A program made the translations under genes and the position numbers. From Rickettsia conorii (lineage in GTDB: Bacteria; Pseudomonadota; Alphaproteobacteria; Rickettsiales; Rickettsiaceae): DNA of 33,165 bases. Position 1 is the stretch's first letter. Each line of letters begins with the position of its first letter. This document shows, one piece after another, positions 18,199-26,787 of the stretch. Below the pieces are notes generated by a model. The model was not told the DNA's origin and did no database searches. It was given only the letters and a program-made list of their open reading frames with translations. The stretch lies in contig DYTE01000012.1 in assembly GCA_020726135.1 (NCBI GenBank), positions 1-33,165 on the forward strand, given 5' to 3'.

Positions 18199-19149
18199 AT
18201 GGTCAAAAATAAAAAAGCAAAACTAAAACCTAAACATGATGAATTATTTCGTAAATCTATGGAAAATTTAGTTGTAGCGAAGGATTTTTTAAAGGCACAT
18301 TTACCAAAAAATCTTTTAGATATTATGGATTTAACAAGTTTAACTTTAGAGAAGGATAATTTTGTAAATAACAATTTTACTAAATCTACGGCTGATGTAA
18401 TTTTTTCTGCAAGATGTAATGATGATGTTGGTTTTGTTATATTACTTTTTGAACATCAAAGCACTGTATGTTGGAATATGGCATTGAGATTATTAAAATA
18501 TATAATTCATATTTTTGAAGCTTATTTGACAAGAAATCCTAAAGCAAAACATTTGCCAATTGTTTATCCGCTAGTATTATATAATGGTAAAAAACCATAT
18601 AATGCCGCATTAAATATTTGGGATCTATCAGTTAATCCATATCTTGCAAAACTGTTCTGGATTAATGATTTTCATCTTGTTAATGTACATAATATTTCAG
18701 ATAATGAATTGAAGAATCGTATAATATCTGGCATTTTAGAGTTAATAATGAAACATATTCATGATCCAGATTTGATTAAAACATGGAGAGATATTTCTGA
18801 TTTATTACCACAAGTTATAAAAATAGATAAAGGTGTTGAGTATTTAAGAACAATTCTAAATTATAGTTTATATTCATTTAATCCAGATGATAAAATAGAA
18901 ATGAATGAAATTTTAGAAAATAGTTTGCATGAAGAAGGAGGAAATATGGGAATAAGTTTAGCGCAACATTGGTACGATGAAGGATTTGATAAAGGTATAG
19001 AAAAAGGTATAGAAAAAGGTATAGAAAAAGGCGCTGAAAATACAAAATTAGAATTAGCTAAAAATATGTTATCTTTAGGTATAGATGAAAATATTGCATC
19101 AAAAATAACAGGTTTATCTTTAGATAAGATAAAGCATATAACTCAATAA
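18199..19149 (+). CDS. Rpn/YhgA-like PD-(D/E)XK nuclease ('transposase_31' family)
   Basis: 316 residues. KPKHDELFRKSMENLVVAKDFLKAHLP is the typical opening. The nuclease core includes Asp in STADVIFS and Glu-x-Gln in LLFEHQSTV, then LRLLKYIIHIFE and LPIVYPLVLYNG, all diagnostic of the Rpn recombination-promoting nuclease/putative transposase family. Family members cut DNA and stimulate RecA-independent recombination; many are mobile or phase-variable. The C-terminus has a GFDK-GIEK-GIEK-GIEK run and a small helical tail. It sits 13 bases after bamB and 33 before miaB, without a clear ribosome site, so it is probably an insertion riding on the operon. Confidence 0.88.
   Translation: MVKNKKAKLKPKHDELFRKSMENLVVAKDFLKAHLPKNLLDIMDLTSLTLEKDNFVNNNFTKSTADVIFSARCNDDVGFVILLFEHQSTVCWNMALRLLKYIIHIFEAYLTRNPKAKHLPIVYPLVLYNGKKPYNAALNIWDLSVNPYLAKLFWINDFHLVNVHNISDNELKNRIISGILELIMKHIHDPDLIKTWRDISDLLPQVIKIDKGVEYLRTILNYSLYSFNPDDKIEMNEILENSLHEEGGNMGISLAQHWYDEGFDKGIEKGIEKGIEKGAENTKLELAKNMLSLGIDENIASKITGLSLDKIKHITQ
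18994..19029 (+). repeat. in-frame 12-bp tandem repeat (3 copies) in the Rpn gene
   Basis: GGTATAGAAAAA is repeated three times exactly (18994, 19006, 19018), encoding GIEK each time, with degenerate copies before (GFDK) and after (GAEN). Copy-number changes would keep the frame and alter only the charged linker before the C-terminal helical tail. Confidence 0.95.
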
Positions 19150-19182
19150 AATAATATATATTAATTAATAACATAAAATCTA

Positions 19183-20517
19183 ATGACTAAAAAACTTTAT
19201 ATTAAAACATATGGCTGCCAAATGAACGAATATGATTCGCTCAAAATGCATGATTTATTAACAGACTATATTAATACAGACTCAATGGATGATGCTGATA
19301 TGATAATTTTAAATACTTGTCATATTCGTGAAAAAGCGTCAGAAAAAATATATTCTGAACTTGGTCGTATTAAAAAAATTAAAGATGCTAAAATCAAGTC
19401 CGGTAATAAGATTATTATTGCTGTTGCAGGTTGTGTTGGGCAAGCTGAAGGTGATTTAATATTTTCAAGAGCACCATATGTAGATATAGTTGTTGGGCCA
19501 CAGTCATATCATGAATTACCAAATCTTTTATCTAAAATAGCTAATAATGAAAAACATTTAATTAATCTTGACTTTATAGAAGAAGATAAATTTGACAAAT
19601 TACCTATAGAGACAAATAATATTGGTGTAAGTTCATTTATCTCCGTTCAAGAAGGTTGTAATAAATTTTGTACATTTTGTGTTGTTCCTTATACACGTGG
19701 TTCTGAGTTTTCTCGTAATCTAGAACAAATTTATAGAGAGGTGTTGAGCGCAGTATCAAAAGGTGCTAAAGAACTTATATTATTAGGTCAGAATGTTAAT
19801 GCATATCATGGAAAAAATTTTGATGGGCATGAAGCTTCTCTTGCTGATTTAATAAAATATTTAGCAAAAATTGATAATTTAGAAAGAATCAGATATATAA
19901 CTTCTCATCCAATTGATATGAGTGATGATCTAATAGACCTTCACGGACTCGAGCCAAAATTAATGGAATATCTACATTTACCAATTCAATCTGGATCTGA
20001 TAAATTATTGAAAGCAATGAATAGAAAACATGATAGAGAATATTATTTTAATATAATAGCTCGTCTTAGAAAATCATGCCCACAAATAGCATTTTCATCT
20101 GATTTTATTATAGGTTTTCCAGGTGAAACAGATGAAGATTTTGCAGATACATTAGATCTCATTGATAAGGTACGTTATGATGCTCAATGTTTTTCATTTA
20201 AATATAGTCCAAGGCCAGGCACACCAGCTGCATTGAAAGAACAAGTTCCAGAAGTAGTTAAAGCAGAAAGATTAAAAATCTTACAACAAAAACTAGCTAA
20301 TCAATATTTTGCTTTTAATGAATCATGTGTTGGTAAAACTATGAAAATATTATTTGATAGGGAAGGAAAATTGGAGGATCAAATAGCAGGCAAATCACCC
20401 TATATGCAATCTGTTCATGTTCAAAATAATGGAGCAGATGTTAGAGGAAAAATTGTGGATGTAAGAATTACCAAAGCTTTAGCAAATAGCTTAATAGGAG
20501 AGTTAATAGCAAAATAA
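19183..20517 (+). CDS. miaB: tRNA-2-methylthio-N6-isopentenyladenosine synthase MiaB
   Basis: 444 residues. The N-terminal UPF0004 domain has cluster ligands Cys12 ([10 protein letters not shown]), Cys46 (NTCHIREKA) and Cys84 (AGCVGQAEG). The radical-SAM motif is Cys159-X3-Cys163-X2-Cys166 ([16 protein letters not shown]), and a C-terminal TRAM domain begins around residue 380. It adds the methylthio group to i6A37 of tRNAs reading UNN codons and needs two [4Fe-4S] clusters. The YTRG and NVNAY motifs favour MiaB over RimO or MtaB. It is followed after one base by mrcA. Confidence 0.97.
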   Translation: MTKKLYIKTYGCQMNEYDSLKMHDLLTDYINTDSMDDADMIILNTCHIREKASEKIYSELGRIKKIKDAKIKSGNKIIIAVAGCVGQAEGDLIFSRAPYVDIVVGPQSYHELPNLLSKIANNEKHLINLDFIEEDKFDKLPIETNNIGVSSFISVQEGCNKFCTFCVVPYTRGSEFSRNLEQIYREVLSAVSKGAKELILLGQNVNAYHGKNFDGHEASLADLIKYLAKIDNLERIRYITSHPIDMSDDLIDLHGLEPKLMEYLHLPIQSGSDKLLKAMNRKHDREYYFNIIARLRKSCPQIAFSSDFIIGFPGETDEDFADTLDLIDKVRYDAQCFSFKYSPRPGTPAALKEQVPEVVKAERLKILQQKLANQYFAFNESCVGKTMKILFDREGKLEDQIAGKSPYMQSVHVQNNGADVRGKIVDVRITKALANSLIGELIAK

Positions 20518-20518
20518 A

Positions 20519-22861
20519 ATGTTTAAATCATTAAATTTTTATTTCAAATTATTTTTAATCTCTACTATTATATGTATTTCTATAGTCGGATATTTATTTT
20601 ATTTTTGCTCTAAAGATTTGCCAACTTATGATAAATTACTGAATTATCATCCTCCTTCAGTTACGAGAATATATTCAACTAATGGTAAATTAATAGAGGA
20701 ATATGCATTAGAACGTAGAATATTTGTTCCAATATCTAAAATACCTAAATCTTTAATTGATGCCTTTATTGCAGCAGAAGATAAAACATTTTTTACTCAT
20801 TCTGGAATTAATATTACAGCTATCTTTAGGTCAGCATTGATTAGTGTCAGCAATATTCTACAGAAAAAACGTGCTATTGGTGGATCAACTATAACCCAAC
20901 AAGTTGTAAAGAATTTTTTACTCACACCAGAATATTCTATTATTCGTAAAATTAAGGAAGCAATACTTGCATATCGTATATCAAAAGCTTTATCCAAATT
21001 AGAAATTTTAGAATTATATTTGAATCAGTTATATATGGGTAAATCATCTTATGGTGTTGCTGTTGCAGCACAAATATATTTTAATAAATCAATTGACGAA
21101 TTGAATCTTGCAGAATCAGCTTTTTTAGCTGGCCTGCCAAAAGCTCCATCTGTATTTGATCCAGAAAAAAATTATGAAAGATCCAAACAAAGAAGAGATT
21201 ATGTAATAAATAGAATGTTTGAAGATGGTTATATAACTAAACAAATAGCTCTTGATGCAATTAATACTCCAATTACAATAATGAAGCGTAAAAAAAATGA
21301 TACTATAAGTGCTCCATATTATGCAGAAAAAGTACGTAATGAAACTATAAGATTATTAGGACATGAAATATTTTATGAAGGTGGATTAACAATTATCACA
21401 CCACTTGAAGAAGATTTGCAACAACATGCTGACATTGCATTAAGAAATGGTTTAAGGCAACATGATAGAAAACAAAATATATATGTTGGACCTTTAACTA
21501 CAATTAATTCGAATAATTGGAAGGATGAATTAACAAAAATTTCGACTCCTAATGGTTTATATGAATATGAACTGGCAGTAATATTAGATATTTCTGATAG
21601 CGAAGCTATTATAGGTTTAAAAAATGATTTATCTCAAGGAAAAATTAATATTTCAGAAATGAAATGGGCTAAATCTGATTTGAAATCAGCTAAAAATATG
21701 TTAAATATTGGAGATGTTATAATTGTAGAAAAATTACAAAAGAAACAATATGCTTTAAGACAAATACCTAAAATTAATGGTGCAATGTTAATAGTCAATA
21801 CATTCACTGGACAGGTTCTTGCCCATGTAGGAGGATATGATTTCTCTTCTAGTAAATTTGATAGAGCAACTCAAGCCTTGCGCCAACCAGGTTCACTTAT
21901 TAAACCATTTGTATATTTAGCTGCTTTAGAAAATGGTATAATGCCAAATCAAATATTTGAGGATGGGCCTATTGAAATAGATCAAGGACCTTTTCTTCCT
22001 AAATGGCAACCTAAAAATTATAAAGGTGATTTTTTAGGAAATATAACAATGCGTACAGCATTAGAAAAATCGCGTAATCTTGTTACAGTAAGGATAGCAG
22101 AAACCATAGGCCTTAGTAAAGTTGCAGAAATAATAAATAGATTTAATATTAATAAAGAACCAAATAAACTATATTCTATGGTTTTAGGATCATTGGAAAG
22201 TACGTTAGAAAATATGACAATAGCTTTTGCAACATTAGGAAATTCTGGTGAGGAAGTAAAAACTCATTTTATAGAAACTATTAAAGATCGTAATGGAAAA
22301 ATAATTTATAAACGAGATAATAATAAATGTCCAAATTGTAATATACACAAAGATGAAATTGAAACAACAAATGAATTACCTATAATTACAGAAATAAAAT
22401 CCAAGGAGGTTACAGATGAGGCTAATGCCTATCAAATTACTTCTTTTTTAACAGGTGTAATAGATAGAGGAACTGCAACTTCAGCAAAAAAACTTGGTAA
22501 AATTATTGCAGGAAAAACAGGTACTACTAACAATAGTTTTGATACATGGTTTGTTGGATTTACTCCAAGAATTACAGTTGGAACTTATGTAGGATATGAT
22601 ATTCCAAAAACACTTGGAAAAACTGCAACAGGGAGTAGTGTAGCATTACCTATTTTTATAGATTTTATGAAAAATACTTATAAAGAAAAATCCATTGCTT
22701 TCAAAGTACCAGATAATATTAAATTTGTTCCTATTGACATATATAATGGTAAATTATCTAAAAATAGTAATTTTATGGAAATATTTAAAAATGCTGATCC
22801 AATATTGGAATTAGAGAGTGATGAAGAAAAATTTTCTAAAGATTTATTTGAAATATATTAG
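20519..22861 (+). CDS. mrcA: penicillin-binding protein 1A (bifunctional)
   Basis: 780 residues. One N-terminal transmembrane helix (about 8-30) precedes the GT51 glycosyltransferase domain with catalytic Glu87 in AAEDKTFFTHSG and GGSTITQQVVKN at 121-132. An OB-like insert characteristic of PBP1A is followed by a transpeptidase domain with Ser459 of SLIK, Ser518 of SRN and Lys666 of KTG. It polymerises and cross-links peptidoglycan in the periplasm. With dapB, dapD and cpoB nearby it argues that this organism keeps a real cell wall. It starts one base after the miaB stop. Confidence 0.97.
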   Translation: MFKSLNFYFKLFLISTIICISIVGYLFYFCSKDLPTYDKLLNYHPPSVTRIYSTNGKLIEEYALERRIFVPISKIPKSLIDAFIAAEDKTFFTHSGINITAIFRSALISVSNILQKKRAIGGSTITQQVVKNFLLTPEYSIIRKIKEAILAYRISKALSKLEILELYLNQLYMGKSSYGVAVAAQIYFNKSIDELNLAESAFLAGLPKAPSVFDPEKNYERSKQRRDYVINRMFEDGYITKQIALDAINTPITIMKRKKNDTISAPYYAEKVRNETIRLLGHEIFYEGGLTIITPLEEDLQQHADIALRNGLRQHDRKQNIYVGPLTTINSNNWKDELTKISTPNGLYEYELAVILDISDSEAIIGLKNDLSQGKINISEMKWAKSDLKSAKNMLNIGDVIIVEKLQKKQYALRQIPKINGAMLIVNTFTGQVLAHVGGYDFSSSKFDRATQALRQPGSLIKPFVYLAALENGIMPNQIFEDGPIEIDQGPFLPKWQPKNYKGDFLGNITMRTALEKSRNLVTVRIAETIGLSKVAEIINRFNINKEPNKLYSMVLGSLESTLENMTIAFATLGNSGEEVKTHFIETIKDRNGKIIYKRDNNKCPNCNIHKDEIETTNELPIITEIKSKEVTDEANAYQITSFLTGVIDRGTATSAKKLGKIIAGKTGTTNNSFDTWFVGFTPRITVGTYVGYDIPKTLGKTATGSSVALPIFIDFMKNTYKEKSIAFKVPDNIKFVPIDIYNGKLSKNSNFMEIFKNADPILELESDEEKFSKDLFEIY

Positions 22862-22959
22862 GGCATGCGTTCAATTAAGTAAAATTATACGTTTATTGAT
22901 TTTCTAATAATTTTACTTTATACGTGAATATTTTTTAATTAAGAAAATGCCCTAATATA
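22854..22959. terminator. nested inverted repeats between mrcA and tsaB (bidirectional terminator)
   Basis: An outer 13-bp perfect inverted repeat (22854-22866, TATATTAGGGCAT, with 22947-22959) overlaps the last codons of both convergent genes. An inner 12-bp repeat (22877-22888, AAGTAAAATTAT, with 22907-22918) encloses an 18-base loop. Either strand would form the inner hairpin just beyond the stop codon, so it suits termination in both directions. Confidence 0.55.
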
Positions 22960-23595
22960 AAGAGGTGTGATAGAACTATTTAAAATCATGTTATTTTGTA
23001 ACAAATAATTTGCATATTTACATATATAAATTGATTTTATTTGAGTAAATCTAGGTAATATAATTATTTCATTTTTTAGGTTATGAAATAATAATGGAAT
23101 TCCATTACCTATAGATACAACAATTCCATCAAGATTATTAATAATTTGAATAGCTTCGTCGTAATTTAATAATGTAGGTTGATCAAATATATTATTTATT
23201 TTTTTACTAAAAATTTTTACATATAACTGATTTCTATAAGCATTTATACAAGTTACAATATAATCAAAATTTGAGATTTGTTCAATTGCTTTGAAATAAT
23301 ATACTTCAAAATTTGATATTACAATTGGTTTAATATTTGTTGTAAATAAGATGGCTTTTGCTACACTAAGGCCTATTCTAATACCTGTAAAACTTCCTGG
23401 TCCTATTATTGTAGCCAAATAATCTATATTTTTATATTCCAATTTTGCATCATTTAAACATTTCTCTATCATTGGAACTATAGTTTCAGCCTGCATTGAA
23501 TTTCTAAAATCAGATTCATATGCAATAATATTATCATTTTCAGATATAGCGACACTAGTTATATTATTTGAAGCATCCAAAGATAATATTTTCAT
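22939..23595 (-). CDS. tsaB: tRNA threonylcarbamoyladenosine biosynthesis protein TsaB
   Basis: 218 residues, ASKHA/actin-like fold. MKILSLDASNNITSVAI is the phosphate-1 motif, and GPGSFTGIRIGLSVAKAI (residues 67-84) is the TsaB signature. It scaffolds TsaD in transferring threonylcarbamoyl, made by Sua5, to A37 of tRNA. RimI, often its neighbour, is not here. It is last gene of the run that starts with dcd; 12 bases separate it from the preceding gene. Confidence 0.94.
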   Translation of the reverse strand: MKILSLDASNNITSVAISENDNIIAYESDFRNSMQAETIVPMIEKCLNDAKLEYKNIDYLATIIGPGSFTGIRIGLSVAKAILFTTNIKPIVISNFEVYYFKAIEQISNFDYIVTCINAYRNQLYVKIFSKKINNIFDQPTLLNYDEAIQIINNLDGIVVSIGNGIPLLFHNLKNEIIILPRFTQIKSIYICKYANYLLQNNMILNSSITPLYIRAFS

Positions 23596-23607
23596 TTAAT
23601 ATTGATT

Positions 23608-24273
23608 TTAGATTGACAATGTATTATTATTTTTTTTTACTTTTACAGCAGCTTTTTGCAAATTATTCATAAAAGTAACGCCATATGATTTAATATCCGA
23701 TGCTTTACCACCTTCATATTTTTTTGCTACTTTCATTCCACGCATTATAACATTATGTGCAAAATTATCTCTCTTTGTTTCTCCTGCTAATCTCTTGGGA
23801 TTTGTGATTTTATATATTTGATATATTATAAAACCCTTAATCAATCTTTTTAAATTTGTTCTAGATAATTCAGTAATAGAACTATATTTATCTTTAATAT
23901 TATTAAAATTCTTCGTAGCTGATTTTATTATTTTGGCACGTTTATCCATCAAAAAACTGCTAATTTCAGTTATATTTTGAGTTATTAATTTTGCATCTAT
24001 AGAAATAGCACTATTTTTTCCAGACCTACGTTGCAAATATTTTTTTATGATGGCTATTATATGTTGTTGCATAGAACTAATATCAATTTCATCATTTAAA
24101 GTACCAAGTATTTGTTCTATCGTATTTTCAAATGTTTCATCTTGCATGAGAATAGATAATATTTCTTCGATATCTTCTTCAGTTTGATAAATATTACCTA
24201 AATTTTCCAAAGTTTCCTTAATTTTATTTGCATAATTTAATATATTCGAATCAAAATTATTATCTTTCGCCAT
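23608..24273 (-). CDS. unrecognised helical protein of 221 aa in the ctrA operon
   Basis: I do not recognise this protein. It has no signal peptide, no cysteine and no convincing transmembrane helix. The N-terminal half is acidic and helical (EDIEEILSILMQDETFENTI, then TLNDEIDISSMQQHIIAIIKKYL). The second half is strongly basic, with a short hydrophobic patch KGFIIYQIYKI around residue 150 and a lysine-rich tail AAVKVKKNNN. Tight spacing (18 bases before, 12 after) places it between orf122 and tsaB in the dcd-secB-ctrA run. Acid/base halves would suit a nucleic-acid or protein-binding role, but that is speculation. It may be a Rickettsiales-only family. Confidence 0.8.
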   Translation of the reverse strand: MAKDNNFDSNILNYANKIKETLENLGNIYQTEEDIEEILSILMQDETFENTIEQILGTLNDEIDISSMQQHIIAIIKKYLQRRSGKNSAISIDAKLITQNITEISSFLMDKRAKIIKSATKNFNNIKDKYSSITELSRTNLKRLIKGFIIYQIYKITNPKRLAGETKRDNFAHNVIMRGMKVAKKYEGGKASDIKSYGVTFMNNLQKAAVKVKKNNNTLSI

Positions 24274-24291
24274 ATATTTATCAATATTTAA

Positions 24292-24660
24292 TTAATAAGG
24301 AAGCTTCTCATATTTTTCAGAGGTAAAATGTCCTCTATATGTTTTATATAATATTGTATTTTTATATTGTTTTAATATATCAACACATAATAAAATTGAA
24401 TCAATAGGTTTTTGTTTTTTTGCAAATTTATTTTCTCTATTTACACAAAATTCTGTAATATCTATGCGTTGCCAAACCATACCATCAAATATCTCAGCTT
24501 TAATATAACCACTTAATTTACTAGATTCATAATTACCATAATTTGATGATGTTGCATCATTATGCAATAATAACAATAAGTCTCCTATTTGGCATTTTTG
24601 GAGCTCATCTACATATTTTATATAAATTTTTCCGCTTAAGATTAATTGTTTAGGTATCAT
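24292..24660 (-). CDS. unrecognised 122-aa protein directly after ctrA
   Basis: I do not recognise this protein. It opens MIPKQLILSGKIYIKYVDEL and has a mainly beta/mixed composition, with a hydrophobic IGDLLLLLH stretch near residue 26 that is too short for a membrane span. Three cysteines occur in no metal-binding spacing. It starts 14 bases after the ctrA stop and ends 18 bases before orf221, so it belongs to the same transcript. Soluble cytoplasmic location is inferred from the lack of signal peptide and of long hydrophobic segments. Confidence 0.78.
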   Translation of the reverse strand: MIPKQLILSGKIYIKYVDELQKCQIGDLLLLLHNDATSSNYGNYESSKLSGYIKAEIFDGMVWQRIDITEFCVNRENKFAKKQKPIDSILLCVDILKQYKNTILYKTYRGHFTSEKYEKLPY

Positions 24661-24674
24661 GATAATATTAAAAC

Positions 24675-25373
24675 TTATTGATTTGCTATCATATTCTCAT
24701 TTAAATATTCTTTTAAGGCGTAACCTCTTCCCCATTTTGTTTCAATATAATTTTTTCCACCAGATGCGTCTGCCAATTTTTTACGTAATTTACATACAAA
24801 TACATCTATAATTTTTACCTCAGGGTTTTCAGAATTTGTATATAGATGCGCCATTAATTCTTCCTTTGTTACCATATCTCTACGTAAAATTAACAATTCA
24901 AGAATTGCATATTCTTTATTTGTTAGATGTAACTTAACAGAATTAACTGTAATATTTCTAGTTTCTAAATTAACGGAAACTTTATCAAAATTCACTACAG
25001 ATTCAGTATATCCTTTAGAGCGTCTAATTATAGCTTTGATTCTTGCAACTAGCTCATCTCCGCTAAATGGTTTAGTGAGATAATCGTCAGCTCCAGAATT
25101 TAATCCATTAATTTTTTGGTCAAGTCCAACAATTCCTGATAATATTAATATTGGTTTTTTTATTCCCGCATTACGAAGTCTTAACAAAACTTCTAAACCA
25201 TTCATATCTGGTAGCATTAAATCTAGAACTATAGCATCATATTCATAAATTCTAGATATTTCTAAACCCTTTTTACCGAGTTGAGCATGATCACATGTCA
25301 CTCCGCCACTTGCAAGAGCTAATTCAATAGAATGAGCCGCTGCAATATCATCTTCAATTAAAAGTATTCTCAT
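24675..25373 (-). CDS. ctrA: cell-cycle response regulator CtrA
   Basis: 232 residues from the ATG at 25373. An OmpR-type receiver (1-120) has the acidic pair in LIEDD, phospho-acceptor Asp51 at the Caulobacter position, and the switch Lys in LTKPF. The winged-helix DNA-binding domain (about 125-225) has LTNKEYAILELLILRRDMVTKEELMAHLY, NPEVKIIDVFVCKLRKKL and TKWGRGYALKE, which are CtrA signatures. It controls cell-cycle genes in Alphaproteobacteria through TTAA-N7-TTAA sites. A longer in-frame start at 25442 would overlap secB; the AGAGG site before MRILLIEDD and the family length favour the shorter protein. Confidence 0.97.
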   Translation of the reverse strand: MRILLIEDDIAAAHSIELALASGGVTCDHAQLGKKGLEISRIYEYDAIVLDLMLPDMNGLEVLLRLRNAGIKKPILILSGIVGLDQKINGLNSGADDYLTKPFSGDELVARIKAIIRRSKGYTESVVNFDKVSVNLETRNITVNSVKLHLTNKEYAILELLILRRDMVTKEELMAHLYTNSENPEVKIIDVFVCKLRKKLADASGGKNYIETKWGRGYALKEYLNENMIANQ

Positions 25374-25395
25374 GAATAATTCCTCTCTACATAAA

Positions 25396-25845
25396 TTATT
25401 TATTTTTTTCTTCAAGAAGTTTTTTATGATACAATGCTGCAAAATCTATCGGATCTATCATTAAAGGCTGAAAGCCTCCATCTTGAGTAACATTTGATAT
25501 CATTCTTCTTGCAAACGGAAATAACATAGAGGGGCAATGTGCTGCAAGTAAAAAATGATGTTGGTCTTCTTCCAAATCTATAAAAGTGAAAATCCCTGCA
25601 TATTTTAAATCCACTATAAATAAAATAGTTTCATTCATTTTTGCTTCTGACTCTATTAATAATTCTACTTCATATTGATTTATAGCTAATTTAGATATTT
25701 TAATATCAAGTGATAAATCAATTTTAGGTGGAGTTTTATCTAACGATACTAATGAACCAGGTGCTGAAGGACTTTCAAAAGAAAAATCTTTTACATATTG
25801 TGCATTAATAGAAATATGAGGCGATTTAGTTCTTGGCTCATGCAT
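25396..25845 (-). CDS. secB: protein-export chaperone SecB
   Basis: 149 residues. [21 protein letters not shown] is the standard SecB opening, and the [37 protein letters not shown] block near residues 98-135 is diagnostic. It forms a homotetramer that holds unfolded precursors and passes them to SecA. Clients in this window could include the porin and BamB. It lies between dcd (26-base gap) and ctrA (22-base gap) on one strand. Confidence 0.96.
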   Translation of the reverse strand: MHEPRTKSPHISINAQYVKDFSFESPSAPGSLVSLDKTPPKIDLSLDIKISKLAINQYEVELLIESEAKMNETILFIVDLKYAGIFTFIDLEEDQHHFLLAAHCPSMLFPFARRMISNVTQDGGFQPLMIDPIDFAALYHKKLLEEKNK

Positions 25846-25871
25846 AATTTATTCTCTTTATATATTGTATT

Positions 25872-26438
25872 TTACATTCTAGGTAGAGTAACATTTGTTT
25901 GTTTTAGATATTTCCCATCACGATCTAAGTAAGATGTCTGACATATTTCATTGCCTTTTAAAAATATAAATTGACAAGCACCCTCATTAGCGTAGATTTT
26001 TGCTGGCAATGGTGTAGTATTAGAAAATTCTAATGTTACATGTCCTTCCCATTCAGGTTCTAAAGGAGTTACGTTAACTATAATGCCACATCTTGCATAA
26101 GTTGATTTACCTACACATATTACCAACACATCTCTTGGAATTCTAAAATATTCCACTGTTCTTGCAAGAGCAAAACTATTTGGAGGAATAACACAAACAT
26201 CAGCTTCTTTATCTACTAAATTATAGCTATCAAAATTTTTAGGATCAACTATTGTAGAATTAATATTTGTAAATATTTTAAATTCAGTTGAGACTCTTGC
26301 ATCATAACCATATGAAGACAAACCATAAGATATAATTTTTTTATTATCTTCTATTCTTACTTGTTTTTCTGAAAATGGAGATATCATATGTTGCGCGAGA
26401 CAAATTTCTTTTATCCACCTATCGGACATCACAGTCAT
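25872..26438 (-). CDS. dcd: dCTP deaminase
   Basis: 188 residues. [15 protein letters not shown] and [21 protein letters not shown] hold the substrate-binding and catalytic Glu residues of the trimeric Dcd family, and GKSTYARCG is conserved. It converts dCTP to dUTP on the route to dTMP, which complements NrdAB in the same window. The start is uncertain: MTVMSDRW could begin at the first or the second Met (26438 or 26429), and neither has a clear ribosome site. It is first gene of the six-gene run ending in tsaB. Confidence 0.95.
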   Translation of the reverse strand: MTVMSDRWIKEICLAQHMISPFSEKQVRIEDNKKIISYGLSSYGYDARVSTEFKIFTNINSTIVDPKNFDSYNLVDKEADVCVIPPNSFALARTVEYFRIPRDVLVICVGKSTYARCGIIVNVTPLEPEWEGHVTLEFSNTTPLPAKIYANEGACQFIFLKGNEICQTSYLDRDGKYLKQTNVTLPRM

Positions 26439-26529
26439 AAATTAATATTTTTATAAGTTACAAAGATACTCAATATTATATACTATATTCAAATATAAAC
26501 AAATATTAACTTTGATGAATAGACTATTT

Positions 26530-26600
26530 ATTTTAATTAATTTTATTTTAATTAATTTTAAAAAATGACTCTTGCAATTGTAACATACTATTGTTATTAT
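26530..26600 (+). promoter_or_regulatory. upstream region of the porin gene: tandem repeat, TTAA-N7-TTAA and promoter-like elements
   Basis: The 349-base gap between dcd and the porin is very A/T-rich. It holds two exact tandem copies of ATTTTAATTAATTTT (26530-26544, 26545-26559), which create a TTAA-N7-TTAA arrangement at 26537-26551, the CtrA consensus. TTGCAA-N17-TATTAT at 26572-26600 is a plausible promoter that would give a leader of about 180 bases. Within the leader, TACGTAAATTAACGTA (26686-26701) is an imperfect palindrome. Other weak promoter-like sequences exist closer to the gene. Confidence 0.35.
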
Positions 26601-26787
26601 GATAAATGATATTCGCATGAATGTAAATAATTATGTTAATAATTAAGCATAAATTTCAGTTATTTTGTTATATTATTGCAATTTTTACGTAAATTAACGT
26701 ATTTATTTATGTTGGAATGAATTTAGGAAGTAAATTTATTTTGATAAAATATAAAGTTCACTATGTTATTATTTATTGAGGGTTACA

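Noticed and set aside
25374-25442. N-terminal extension of 23 residues on CtrA
   Set aside because: It would overlap the secB 3' end, the AGAGG ribosome site lies directly before MRILLIEDD, and the shorter form puts the phospho-Asp at residue 51 as in Caulobacter.
26530-26559. CRISPR-like or satellite repeat
   Set aside because: Only two copies of an A/T-only 15-mer without spacers; better seen as a local duplication.
26776-26787. TTG start adding four residues to the porin
   Set aside because: The GAGGG ribosome site lies within this extension and fits the ATG at 26788.
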